Below are positions 43,676-51,995 of a stretch of 64,000 bases of DNA, piece by piece. Position 1 is the stretch's first letter. Every line of letters begins with the position of its first letter. Made by a program: the position numbers and the translations under genes. This DNA is from Planctomycetota bacterium. Its GTDB lineage: Bacteria > Planctomycetota > Phycisphaerae > UBA1845 > UTPLA1. The notes beneath the pieces were generated by a model. It was not told the origin of the DNA. It was given only the letters and a program-made list of their open reading frames with translations, and ran no database searches. Where the stretch lies: the NCBI GenBank assembly GCA_016712275.1, contig JADJRI010000004.1, positions 208,274 to 272,273 on the forward strand, given 5' to 3'.

Positions 43676-44473
43676 ATGCGACGAATATTGGCAGTAACGG
43701 CGTTGCTGATCGTGGCGGGTTGTTCAGAGGAGGTCGTCCGTTCTTCGTATTATGAACCGGGCAGGCTTACCGCCCGCGGCTATCCGACGTGGGTGTTAAT
43801 GTCGGAATTGCCCTCCGAGTTGCAGGCGCCCGAGACCGAATCGGCCGACGTCGATTCGCCCATCGGAACGAATGGGGATGCTGCTGCAGCCGAAGCGGAC
43901 GCCGGCACGGAGTCGTCGGATTCAACAGGAAGCCCCAAACCTCAAATGCCGGCGGTCGATCGTGGGCCGCTGTGTTATGTCAACGTCACTGCATTTGTCG
44001 TCCCCTGTGATTCATATCCCAAAGTGGAGCGGCAGTTTGGGTATTTGCGAGAGGGAATAATGAGCGAGGCCGACGGCACGGCCCTCCATCACGCCGTCGA
44101 GGAAATCAATGGCGTCAAGCCGTTGGAGAACATTCGGTTTCGCCTGTTCGAAAACGGTGCCGCCATCTTGACATCCGAGGAGATTCAGAAACGTCGGCAA
44201 ACGGGCCACATGTTGGCCGTCAAGCCGATCGCCATTGCAGATATTGCCTGCACGATTTCGCTGGCCGCCCAGGGAATTGACTGGGCAAAGGGCCGTGATA
44301 TTTCCAAGGCCAGTTGGTACATGGGCGGCACGGTCAAGATGGGCCTCCACGAATGGTGCGCGGGGTGGGCAACAATTCGCGGCGACGATTTTCGTGTGCT
44401 GGTAATGATGCAGCTTTGCAATGTGACGCACGGAGAACAATGGCTGGCGGGCATCGAAGAGCCGGCACATTGA
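43676..44473 (+). CDS. Hypothetical lipoprotein
   Basis: The 265-residue product starts MRRILAVTALLIVAGCSEEV, a clear lipoprotein signal with lipobox VAGC. An acidic Ala/Ser/Glu linker (PETESADVDSPIGTNGDAAAAEADAGTESS) follows, then an unrecognised domain with LCYVNVTAFVVPCDSYPKVERQFGYLREG and RFRLFENGAAILTSEEIQKRRQTGHMLAVKPIAIADIACTISLA. The ATG at 43676 has GGGAG 9 bp upstream. A type of NTPase or secretin-associated function is not indicated. Confidence 0.65.
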   Translation: MRRILAVTALLIVAGCSEEVVRSSYYEPGRLTARGYPTWVLMSELPSELQAPETESADVDSPIGTNGDAAAAEADAGTESSDSTGSPKPQMPAVDRGPLCYVNVTAFVVPCDSYPKVERQFGYLREGIMSEADGTALHHAVEEINGVKPLENIRFRLFENGAAILTSEEIQKRRQTGHMLAVKPIAIADIACTISLAAQGIDWAKGRDISKASWYMGGTVKMGLHEWCAGWATIRGDDFRVLVMMQLCNVTHGEQWLAGIEEPAH

Positions 44474-44521
44474 ACGTTGACTTACCCAGGCTGATGCGAA
44501 ATCAAATTGCTGTTGCCGAGA

Positions 44522-45082
44522 TCACGGCATAAGACGGTGACTCGACAGCGCAGTATGAACGGCTGCATCCGCTTTCAGCACCGACTGATAGAGTGTCAAC
44601 TTTGTGACATGCTCCGCCGCCGACTTAAACGGCGGCTCCGCGTCGAGCGCCCGTCGGATATTGCGGCTGAAATTCGGGTTTTTGTTGCGGGCCAGGGTCA
44701 GATGCGGCTTAAATGGCCGTTCCTCGGGCGGATGTCCCAGCCGCGAAAGAGCGAATTCGAGATCAGCGTGTAACTGATGGAGGCCGTTCGACGGATCGGT
44801 AAGGCCAATCCACAAAACCGTGATGTTCGTCGGGCGTCCGAATGTGCCAAGGTGTTTGGGGTTCAGATCGAAGGGCTTGTGCCCGGCGGCAATGGACTCG
44901 AAGGCGCTCTTGAGCTCCGGCAGCTCGGCCTCCTCGATTTCCCCAAGAAACTTGAGCGTCAGATGAAGTTGGTGGGGAAGCGTGATTTTAAGATTGGGCA
45001 CAAACTTGCGAAGCCGCGCCTGAAGTTCGGCCAGCCGTTCCTTGAGGCTATCTGAGATTTCAATGGCGATAAATGTTCGCAT
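44522..45082 (-). CDS. thpR: RNA 2',3'-cyclic phosphodiesterase (ThpR, LigT family)
   Basis: The 186-residue product starts MRTFIAIEISDSLKERLAELQARLRKFVPNLK and has both H-x-T-x motifs of 2H phosphodiesterases: HLTLKFLGE and HLTLARNK. It hydrolyses 2',3'-cyclic phosphates on RNA. The frame is open upstream to 45232, but the family N-terminus begins at 45082. Length agrees with E. coli ThpR (about 176). It is followed on the same strand by no close gene. Confidence 0.93.
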   Translation of the reverse strand: MRTFIAIEISDSLKERLAELQARLRKFVPNLKITLPHQLHLTLKFLGEIEEAELPELKSAFESIAAGHKPFDLNPKHLGTFGRPTNITVLWIGLTDPSNGLHQLHADLEFALSRLGHPPEERPFKPHLTLARNKNPNFSRNIRRALDAEPPFKSAAEHVTKLTLYQSVLKADAAVHTALSSHRLMP

Positions 45083-45237
45083 GATTGGGTGAGAATATAC
45101 TCGAATTCTCAACACCCCGATTCCATCGCAATCATTGTCCCGCGCACGTGCCGTCCAAAATTCGGCCGCCTGCACACGGTGCCAGTTCCTCGAAACGGTC
45201 TTGATCCATCGCCGTATTGCCCAGTCACCCATTTCCG

Positions 45238-46140
45238 CTAAGGCTTATGCGGCGCGAATCGCTTGCCCTTGGGCGTCTTGATGCTGCTGATCGTCTGTTG
45301 AAATGTCGATCCCTTTTCAAACACAACGCTTCCGTTCTTGTAGAGCACATGCCCGCCGTTTTCGGCCTTGTGTATGTCGGGATGCTCGTAGGCCAGAACC
45401 TGATTGCCGGGCGACGCGCGGCTATAACCGGGAACATAGTAATACGACTGGCCGCCGGTCGTGTCCGCGGGGCACATCATTTGATACGACGCGAACGAGT
45501 TGCCCGCATAGAGACGGGTGATATCGTCGGGGTACATGCCGTTCGAATCCTGCGCCGCATAGTTATCCAGCGCAAAGCTGAGGCTGTGAAGCTGGGCCTG
45601 ACACATCGCCAAATTCGCCTGCGCATGGAATTTCGAAACCATCGGAATCGCAAAAAAGAAAATAACGACCGGAACAATAATGATACTCAAAGACCCCAGC
45701 ACGATGCCCGCAATGGCCAATCCCCTGCCGCCCATGCGCTGCGGATGACGGCGAATTTGTACCACGGCGCCGATGCCTAGGCCCAGCGCCACCAGGCCGA
45801 CGATCGCCCCAAGCCCCCACACGCACAATCCCAGAATTCCGACAATGCCGCAGACCAGTGATGCCACGGCCAGTCCGCTGTTGGCGGCAACTGACGGCAC
45901 GCCGTAACCCAGGTTCGCGGGCACGGGCGGCGGGCCGTAGATGGGCTGGTTGGGATCGAAGGTGTCGCCGCCGCGTGGTGTTCCGGGCTGCCCGTTCAGC
46001 GAAAGCCGCACGGGCGAGCCGGCATCCACCTGCGGAACGGTGACAACTTGCTGGCACAAAGGGCACTGCACCCGCGAGCCAGGCGGCACCTGCGCGGCGA
46101 TGGTGCGCTGGCAGGAGGTGCAAGTGAAGGTGGTGTGCAT
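45238..46140 (-). CDS. Zinc-ribbon, DUF4190-type membrane protein with prepilin-like C-terminal domain
   Basis: The 300-residue product starts with a zinc ribbon (CTSCQRTIAAQ...CPLCQQVV), a Pro-rich linker, then two or three membrane segments in the DUF4190 style (GLAVASLVCGIVGILGLCVWGLGAIVGLVALGLGIGAVVQIRRHP, GLAIAGIVLGSLSIIIVPVVIFFFAIP). The C-terminal part (LHSLSFALDNYAAQDSNGMYPDDITRLYAG ... YYYVPGYS) resembles the periplasmic part of planctomycete prepilin-like proteins (YA.D..G.YP). The role is unknown; it may sense or assemble at the envelope. A smaller relative lies at 47066. Confidence 0.75.
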   Translation of the reverse strand: MHTTFTCTSCQRTIAAQVPPGSRVQCPLCQQVVTVPQVDAGSPVRLSLNGQPGTPRGGDTFDPNQPIYGPPPVPANLGYGVPSVAANSGLAVASLVCGIVGILGLCVWGLGAIVGLVALGLGIGAVVQIRRHPQRMGGRGLAIAGIVLGSLSIIIVPVVIFFFAIPMVSKFHAQANLAMCQAQLHSLSFALDNYAAQDSNGMYPDDITRLYAGNSFASYQMMCPADTTGGQSYYYVPGYSRASPGNQVLAYEHPDIHKAENGGHVLYKNGSVVFEKGSTFQQTISSIKTPKGKRFAPHKP

Positions 46141-46257
46141 CGGCGTATCTTATCAGCTAAGCGCCGATGTTGCGCATCTTTATCGATGCATTGGCGCGGG
46201 CAACGAAAATCGAGCTTAAACTTCCGGCTACGCTTTATCACTGGGGGATCGAAATCA

Positions 46258-46952
46258 GGCCGCTTCAGCGGTCTTTCCCGAAGGGCTGTAGGCCAGTCGT
46301 TTACGGCTGGTTGTTCGTGCGACCTTCAACGCCTTAGCCCGTTTCAACGGGCTTACCCGGCAGGGCCGGACTTCAGGCATTGGCGTGTTCAGGTTGATCG
46401 ATGCGCTCAAGGCGATCGTGGATCGTACCGTTGGCGTGGTGTGCTTTCTGATTGCGAATGTATGAAACAACCCACTCTGTGTCTTTCGTGCCGAAGCTGA
46501 CGACGCCGTAGCCGGCCTGCCATTCCAGCGTTTTCTGGTTGCAGATTTCATTGTTGATGTAGTGCGACGACGCGCCTTTCAGTTTGCCGATCCATTCGCT
46601 GATGAGAAGTGTCGGCGGGACGCTCACAGCAAAGTGAATGTGATCCGGCAAGCCGCCGATTTCGTGGACGAATAGGCCAGGCGTTTCGAGTGCGCGGTGA
46701 GTGAGGAAGTGCCAGCATCGGTTTTCGACGCGGTCGATGAGCATCGGCATATTGTTTTTCGTTCGCCAGACGAGATGGAGATTGATTTCGTGATAGACAT
46801 TTCGCGGCACTACGCGTCTCCGGTTTTTCTGAATGCTAAAGCCCGACAAGTAAGCCCGTTGAAACGGGCTAAGGAATAACGCGTGCCATTGTAACCAGCC
46901 CTAAAGGACTGGCCCACAGCCCGCTGCTGCGGGGAAGGCCCGTGAACGGGCC
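46258..46952. mobile_element. RAYT/REP-type element: Y1 transposase framed by inverted arrays of hairpins
   Basis: The transposase gene is bracketed by exact 25-bp inverted copies of a REP-like palindrome at 46332-46356 (CCTTAGCCCGTTTCAACGGG...) and 46850-46874. Further out, both flanks carry, in mirrored order, a CCAGTC...GGCTGG-type stem (46292-46310; 46895-46912), a GGGCTGT-linked CCCG stem, and a GGCCGC/GGCCCG stem. The outer flanks share about 30 bp of recognisable homology (GGGCTGTRGGCCAGTC). Confidence 0.85.
46373..46849 (-). CDS. REP-associated tyrosine transposase (IS200-like Y1/HUH fold)
   Basis: The 158-residue product has the Y1 transposase core: NVYHEINLHLVWRTKNNMPML, the HUH motif in GGLPDHIHFAVSVPP, and the catalytic Tyr in EWVVSYIRNQKAHH. 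RAYT proteins bind and cleave REP hairpins as single-stranded DNA. Only one copy was seen in the window. The start lies directly against the right inverted repeat and the stop 16 bp from the left one, which matches a RAYT-REP unit. The family normally does not transpose by itself as a classic IS. Confidence 0.92.
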   Translation of the reverse strand: MSGFSIQKNRRRVVPRNVYHEINLHLVWRTKNNMPMLIDRVENRCWHFLTHRALETPGLFVHEIGGLPDHIHFAVSVPPTLLISEWIGKLKGASSHYINNEICNQKTLEWQAGYGVVSFGTKDTEWVVSYIRNQKAHHANGTIHDRLERIDQPEHANA

Positions 46953-47065
46953 AAAGAAGATGACACGTACGGACGAATGTCTTCGATAATGTGGGCCCTT
47001 CAATTCGGCGGTTGGATCGCAGATAGATCAGGCACCAGTACGGCTGTTCGCGATGCTGTGGCTTG

Positions 47066-47670
47066 CTAAATGAGCGATTGCAGCCGAGCAGGCTTTACGA
47101 TCTCGGTGTGGCCGTCGACGAATAGAACTGCGGTGCCTTGGACGGGGTGATTCTGCGGGTTTTCGTACATGAGGACGCTTTGAGGATTTGAGTTTGTCGT
47201 GAGACCGGCAACGTAAAGGTATGAAGTGCCTACATTGTGGTTTGCCGGACACACGAATTGATTTGCGAACGCGTTACCATCCGAAACGCACATGGATATG
47301 CCAGACGGAAAGTCCCCGTTGGCATAATCTTGAGCATAGATGTACATCGCCTGCCCAATTCCGCGAAGATTCATGCTGCATATCATTGGCGGAGTGAATG
47401 CTGGGCAACGGTGAGTCATAGGCATGATCATCGTCACTCCCAGGACGCCAACTGTAAGGACAATCAACGCAGGCATGACCATTCGCCGGCGCTTTCTTTT
47501 GATGCCGCATAGGAAAGGGTGATTGGTACATCCGATTGATCCAAACCACTTTTCGCTTCGTGGATATCCACGTGGTTTTGTTTGGCGCAATCGGGACACG
47601 TTTGCGAAACGTCAGCGGGTTCCAAGACAGCTAACTCGCGGCCACAATTCGGACAATAGCTTGCCTGCAT
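47066..47670 (-). CDS. Zinc-ribbon membrane protein with prepilin-like C-terminal domain, interrupted by one frameshift
   Basis: The N-terminal frame starts MQASYCPNCGRELAVLEPADVSQTCPDCAKQNHVDIHEAK. An A run is one base short at 47497-47500 (minus strand TCAAAAGAAAG). After repair, KRKRRRMVMPALIVLTVGVLGVTMIMP gives a membrane helix, then LRGIGQAMYIYAQDYANGDFPSGI, VCPANHNVGTSYLYV and LFVDGHTEIV. This is the periplasmic layout of planctomycete H-X9-DG/prepilin-like proteins. Repaired length is about 201 residues. It shares layout with 45238-46140, but not DUF4190. Both lie near the pilT gene. Confidence 0.75.
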
Positions 47671-47782
47671 TCCGGCACCTCCATTCGATTTCGCAAATCG
47701 AATGCGACTACCTCTCCCGCCCGTTGTATTATACCCCGTTGGCGGCGAATGTTCGCCTAAACCGGTACACTCCGAGACCCTG

Positions 47783-48853
47783 ATGCATATGAACCAATCC
47801 CTCCAGCAACTCCTCGACGCCATGCACGACCGCGAGGCCTCCGACCTTCACCTTGTCCCCGGCTATCGGCCGACCTATCGCGTCAACGGTGAGCTGACCG
47901 CCGCGAGCGAGGCGGCCATCGACGATGTCGCGCTCAAGACCATGGTCGAATCCGTCGTGCCCGAGGCGCTTCGTGGCCGGCTCGGCACCGGCGATATCGA
48001 CTTTGCCTTTCCGCTCGATTCGGCCGGCGCGTTGAAACGGTTTCGTGCAAACGTTTTCAACAGCCGGGGGTCGCTCGGAGCGTGCTTCCGCGCCATTCCC
48101 GAGAACATCCCCACGCTTCCGGAGCTGGGCTTCGCCACCGAGCTCGGCGTGCGCATGACTTCGCAAAAGGACGGACTCATTCTTGTCACCGGCATCACCG
48201 GCAGTGGCAAGACGACGAGCCTCGCCGCGCTGATTCAAACGCTCAACACCAAGGGCGGCTACCGAATCATCACGATCGAGGAGCCAATCGAATACATTTA
48301 TCCCCAGACCGGGATCAGCATCATCACGCAGCGCGAAGTCGGCGTGGACGTGCTGTCGTTCTACGAGGGGCTGCGGTCGGGATTGCGCCAGGACCCCGAT
48401 GTGATTCTCGTCGGCGAAATTCGTGACATGGAGACGGCACAATTGGCCATCTCCGCGGCCGAAACGGGGCATCTGATTTTCGCGACCATGCACACGCGCG
48501 ACGCGAAAGGCGCGATCACCCGCATGATCGACCTCTTTCCGACGGAGCGGCACGATGACATTCGCACGCAGCTATCGATGAGTCTGCGCTTCGTTGTCGC
48601 GCAGCATCTTCTCCCGGCGGCGCGGGGCGGCCGGCGGATTCTGGCGATGGAAGTGATGACGGCGAGTTATCCGGTGCGAAATGCCATCCGCACCGGCAAG
48701 ATCGAGTCGATCGACAGCGCGATCCAGAGCGGCCGGGCGGAGGGCATGTTCACGCTGGATACGGATTTGCGGCGGCTGATGGAGGCGGGGCATATCACGG
48801 CGGAAACGGCGAAGGCCTATGCGAGCGATCCACAGGAATTTGCGATGCGGTAA
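47783..48853 (+). CDS. pilT: Type IV pilus retraction ATPase PilT-like
   Basis: The 356-residue product has the secretion-ATPase layout: N-terminal ASDLHLVPGYRPTYRVNGEL, Walker A LVTGITGSGKTTSLAALI, Asp box IEEPIEYIY, Walker B PDVILVGEIRDMETAQLAISAAETGHLIFATMHT with the His box, and C-terminal GGRRILAMEVMTASYPVRNAIR. PilT ATPases power pilus retraction and twitching. The typical AIRNLIR-type motif appears here as PVRNAIRTGK. Genes for pilB, pilC or pilM were not seen nearby. The start is the ATG at 47783, though 47789 is possible. Confidence 0.93.
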   Translation: MHMNQSLQQLLDAMHDREASDLHLVPGYRPTYRVNGELTAASEAAIDDVALKTMVESVVPEALRGRLGTGDIDFAFPLDSAGALKRFRANVFNSRGSLGACFRAIPENIPTLPELGFATELGVRMTSQKDGLILVTGITGSGKTTSLAALIQTLNTKGGYRIITIEEPIEYIYPQTGISIITQREVGVDVLSFYEGLRSGLRQDPDVILVGEIRDMETAQLAISAAETGHLIFATMHTRDAKGAITRMIDLFPTERHDDIRTQLSMSLRFVVAQHLLPAARGGRRILAMEVMTASYPVRNAIRTGKIESIDSAIQSGRAEGMFTLDTDLRRLMEAGHITAETAKAYASDPQEFAMR

Positions 48854-48980
48854 AGTGCTGCGTCACATATCGCGAGCCGGTCCGTGTCGGACCGGGGCCT
48901 GTTGTTACAAGGCCGGGGCTGGGCTTGCGTGTAAATGCCCAAGCGGGGAATTGGCCTTCGTCGAACACCCATTTCCCCTT

Positions 48981-50081
48981 TTATTTCGCCGCAAAGTGCT
49001 TGAACAGCGAGTAAGCCGCGCTCCCATGCGCCAACCCATTCGGATGATGATCCGTCGGATGCACCCAGAATTTGTAATCGGATGACCCACGAAACGTGTC
49101 CAGAAGATCAACGCATTCGATTTCGCCATCCTTGCAGAACGCCGTGATTTTGTGATGAACGTCTTCGAAGGGGTATCCGGAATCGAGCTTCCAAAGCACC
49201 GGCCACACGACGACGATCAATCGCTGCCCGTTCGCGGTCGTCAGCGACTTCAGGTCGGTCATGGCCCGCTTGGAGAGTTCCCAGCGCGGCGACTCGAAGC
49301 TGGTACGAATCGCGGCAAAATAATCTGCTTGTAATTCAGCGGCGATCTGGCGTCTTTCCAGAATCTCGGCGATGCGCGACCACCGCGCGAACGCCGACAC
49401 TTCCCGCGCTTTCGTCCACTCTTCGTTCTGGCGAAGAGTTTCCCGGCCTTCCATCACGTCATTCAGGAAGAACCCGAGAATGACGATGTCGGGTTTGAAT
49501 TGCGAAACGTGCATTCGATAATAGAGAAACTCATCAATCGTACCGTGGCCTTGCACGCCGCAGTTGAGAACTTCGTAGGTTGTGTCGGGCGGCTTCCCAA
49601 ATCCGTGCTCGTTGAGAAGGACTTCGTCGTTTAACTTCTCCTCGAGGCTCCGCGGCCAAACACTATCTTCGCGAACGCCCTCCCCAAAGGTGAATGAATC
49701 GCCGAGGCAGGCGATGCGCGTGATCCCCGGCTTTTTCTCGATCGCTATTTCCGGTCCGCGAAAGCCGAACGAATTGATCGCATACTCGACGCGCCCGCCG
49801 GTGTAGGGAGGCGCTACGCGATCATCATAGACCGAGGCAAATCGCGCATTCGGTTGATAGGTGATCGGGCCATTCGGAATCTGTGCAAAGGGCACCCGGC
49901 CATCCGGCTCGTATCGCCGCGGTTCATAGGCCGGCGGTCCAAGGCCGAACATTCGCACCGTCACATCCGCGAGAACTGCCGCAATGAGAAGGCTGCCGAT
50001 AAGCAGGCCGATGCGTGGCAACCATCGCTTGCGGCGGCGCGGCAGGACATTTGAGTCGGATTGTTTTGCGGCCGCTGTCAT
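48981..50081 (-). CDS. SGNH/GDSL-type hydrolase or O-acyltransferase-like protein, membrane-anchored
   Basis: The 366-residue product has one N-terminal membrane helix (IGLLIGSLLIAAVLADVTVRMFG) and an SGNH fold: block I ITRIACLGDSFTFGEGV (Ser), block II Gly in NCGVQGHGTID, block III Asn in LGFFLNDV, and block V HPTDHHPNGLAH with Asp-x-x-His. Such proteins act on acetyl or acyl groups of carbohydrates or lipids, and AlgX/AlgJ-like proteins take part in O-acetylation of exported polysaccharide. No partner acyltransferase gene is adjacent. The ATG at 50081 is preferred to 50120, which lies in the repeat. Confidence 0.85.
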   Translation of the reverse strand: MTAAAKQSDSNVLPRRRKRWLPRIGLLIGSLLIAAVLADVTVRMFGLGPPAYEPRRYEPDGRVPFAQIPNGPITYQPNARFASVYDDRVAPPYTGGRVEYAINSFGFRGPEIAIEKKPGITRIACLGDSFTFGEGVREDSVWPRSLEEKLNDEVLLNEHGFGKPPDTTYEVLNCGVQGHGTIDEFLYYRMHVSQFKPDIVILGFFLNDVMEGRETLRQNEEWTKAREVSAFARWSRIAEILERRQIAAELQADYFAAIRTSFESPRWELSKRAMTDLKSLTTANGQRLIVVVWPVLWKLDSGYPFEDVHHKITAFCKDGEIECVDLLDTFRGSSDYKFWVHPTDHHPNGLAHGSAAYSLFKHFAAK

Positions 50082-50105
50082 TGAAGTATCATCGAGTCTT
50101 ATTCG

Positions 50106-50148
50106 GCATCGGTGTGGCACCGGCTATTAGCCGGTGCCACACCGATGC
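50106..50148. repeat. Perfect 43-nt palindrome of the TGTGGCACCGGC family
   Basis: Arms of 21 bp (GCATCGGTGTGGCACCGGCT..., mirrored) with a single-base centre are exact reverse complements from 50106 to 50148. The 13-bp core GTGTGGCACCGGC is shared with 36735-36768. It directly abuts a tandem repeat and lies between the SGNH and histidine kinase genes. Confidence 0.9.
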
Positions 50149-50218
50149 CATGTCTCCCGTGACCTATGTGCTTGTCGTACCCTTTATGCTTGCCGTGCCC
50201 TTCGTGCCTGCCGTGCAA
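50147..50218. repeat. Imperfect 18-bp tandem repeat, four units
   Basis: Units 50147-50164, 50165-50182 (TATGTGCTTGTCGTACCC), 50183-50200 (TTTATGCTTGCCGTGCCC) and 50201-50218 (TTCGTGCCTGCCGTGCAA) are each 18 bp. The period equals six codons, and the minus strand reads as Gly/His/Lys-rich repeats (HGKHKGYDKH), but there is no start signal or extended frame. Confidence 0.8.
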
Positions 50219-50234
50219 TCCCGCGCGATCCTGT

Positions 50235-51830
50235 TCATCTGGTCGCGAGGTTGATATCGCGCATCGGCATGGCCTCCTGTTTTTCATCCGGCGCGGCAAT
50301 GGGCAGAATCACTGTAAACTCCGACCCCTTGCCCACTTCACTGGTGACCGAAATCGAACCGCCCAGCCGCATGGCCAGTTCCTTGCTAATCGCCAAACCA
50401 AGGCCCGTGCCGCTGTGCTCGCGCGTCATCGAGCCGTCGAGCTGCTTGAATTTCTCAAACACGCTCTCCAGATCCGTCGGCGGAATGCCCACGCCCGTGT
50501 CGCGCACCTTGATGCTGATTTGGTCGGCATTAAGCTGGGCCAGGCTCACTTCGATCAGGCCGCCCTCGGGTGTGAACTTCACGGCGTTGGACAGAAGATT
50601 GTACAAAATCTGCTGAATGCGCCCCGAGTCGGACGTGATCGGCGGCACCTGCTCCGCAATGATCGATGAAAGCTGCAGGCTCTTCTTGTCGGCCAGCGGC
50701 CGAATGAAATCGAGCAAGTTGCGAATCATCTCTTCCATGTTGACCTGACTCAGGTGTAGCTCCAGTTTTCCGGCTTCGATCTTCGCAAGGTCGAGCAGAT
50801 CGTTGATCAATCCCAGCAGCATGCGCCCGCTGGACATGATGTTCTCAGAATATCGAAGTTGCCGTCCGCCCTCGCCGCTCGCCGCTTCGCGAAGCAGTTC
50901 GGCAAAGCCGATGATCGATGCCAGGGGCGTGCGCAATTCATGGCTGACAATCGAGAGAAACTGGCTCTTGAGTTTGTCGGCTTCGAAAAGCGCCACGTTC
51001 CGTTCCGCCACCTCAGCCAGTTTCGTATCGAGGCTCTTGTTGATGCGCTTGAGGTCGTGTTCCGAGGCTTCGAGGTGTGAGAGCATCGCATTAAAAGCGC
51101 GCGAAAGTTCTTCGTATTCGTCGCCCGTCGCGATCGCGCTGCGTATGCTGTGAGCACCTGGTGACACACCTTCCGCCACCTGCGTCAGCTCGCGCCCCGG
51201 CGAGAGAATCAACTTCTGAGTGATCAGATAAAAAACGAGAATGGCCAAGATGCCCGCCAGCGCGCCGGCCATCAGGCTCAATCCGAAGTTGATGAGGAAA
51301 TCGATTCGGGCGCGCGGCGCCGCATATTCGACCGAAATAATTCCCAAGAGCGATCCGGCCGGAAATGTGCCGCCAGTGGAGCGGACCGCAAAAGCCATTC
51401 GATAAATCGTTGTTCCACCGGCCGACTCCCACCTGGGTTGCGATTCATTCGCGCCGGGGTTTCGCGAGAAATTCTCGACTGCATCGGAGATAAAAACGTC
51501 AGCTTGAGGTGGTGGTTTGGGGTTGGATGGGTCCGATAATCGAATGAGTCTCGGCACAGGTCCGGCGTACCCGGATTTGGCACTGTTGTTCGGCCACCAT
51601 GTTTCGAGGGCTTCCTGCTTGAGTTGCCAATTGTTGACGCCCAGTTCGGTTCGAGCGATCGCCAGCCTGCCGATTTGGCGCGTTAGTTGCACGTTCATGA
51701 CATGAACCAGATCGCGCATGCGCAACCATGGAACAAAAAGGGAGGCCGCGACGATGAGAAGTACAGCCAGTCCGAAGAGGATCCGGCATTTTGCGGCAAG
51801 CGAGATCTTGAAAAACGAAATGCGGGCCAT
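50235..51830 (-). CDS. Membrane-bound sensor histidine kinase
   Basis: The 531-residue product has two membrane helices (LFGLAVLLIVAASLFVPW at about 17-35; LSLMAGALAGILAILVFYLI near 185-205) enclosing a roughly 150-residue sensor region, a HAMP-like linker (ILSPGRELTQVAEGVSPG...EYEELSRAFNAMLSHLEA), a coiled coil, the H-box SIVSHELRTPLASIIGFAELL, and a HATPase domain with LYNLLSNAVKFTPEGG (N), VRDTGVGIPPTDLESVFEKFKQLDG (G1/F) and GTGLGLAISKELAMRLGG (G2). No response-regulator gene is adjacent. A minus-strand gene, it is followed by the palindrome and tandem repeat. Confidence 0.93.
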   Translation of the reverse strand: MARISFFKISLAAKCRILFGLAVLLIVAASLFVPWLRMRDLVHVMNVQLTRQIGRLAIARTELGVNNWQLKQEALETWWPNNSAKSGYAGPVPRLIRLSDPSNPKPPPQADVFISDAVENFSRNPGANESQPRWESAGGTTIYRMAFAVRSTGGTFPAGSLLGIISVEYAAPRARIDFLINFGLSLMAGALAGILAILVFYLITQKLILSPGRELTQVAEGVSPGAHSIRSAIATGDEYEELSRAFNAMLSHLEASEHDLKRINKSLDTKLAEVAERNVALFEADKLKSQFLSIVSHELRTPLASIIGFAELLREAASGEGGRQLRYSENIMSSGRMLLGLINDLLDLAKIEAGKLELHLSQVNMEEMIRNLLDFIRPLADKKSLQLSSIIAEQVPPITSDSGRIQQILYNLLSNAVKFTPEGGLIEVSLAQLNADQISIKVRDTGVGIPPTDLESVFEKFKQLDGSMTREHSGTGLGLAISKELAMRLGGSISVTSEVGKGSEFTVILPIAAPDEKQEAMPMRDINLATR

Positions 51831-51931
51831 CCGCGTAGACTCCTATGCAGAGGCATCTGATGTTAAGCGAAATGGCGGCAAAATCGATTGAACGCAATCA
51901 TACCTTGTTGGCGTTCCGGCGGTTCGGTGTG

Positions 51932-51960
51932 TTGACCATAGTAAATCGTGCCGATACCAT
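51932..51960 (+). promoter_or_regulatory. Possible sigma-70-type promoter for the TPR protein gene
   Basis: TTGACC (51932-51937), a 17-bp spacer and TACCAT (51955-51960) fit a -35/-10 arrangement 36 bp before the ATG at 51996. The -10 box is two bases off consensus. Confidence 0.35.
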
Positions 51961-51995
51961 AAAGTGCTTTTGAATTTGAACTTGGAGCGATTCTC

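Noticed and set aside
47729..48553. Minus-strand frame opposite pilT
   Set aside because: PilT Walker and His boxes are clear on the plus strand; the antisense product has no recognisable features.
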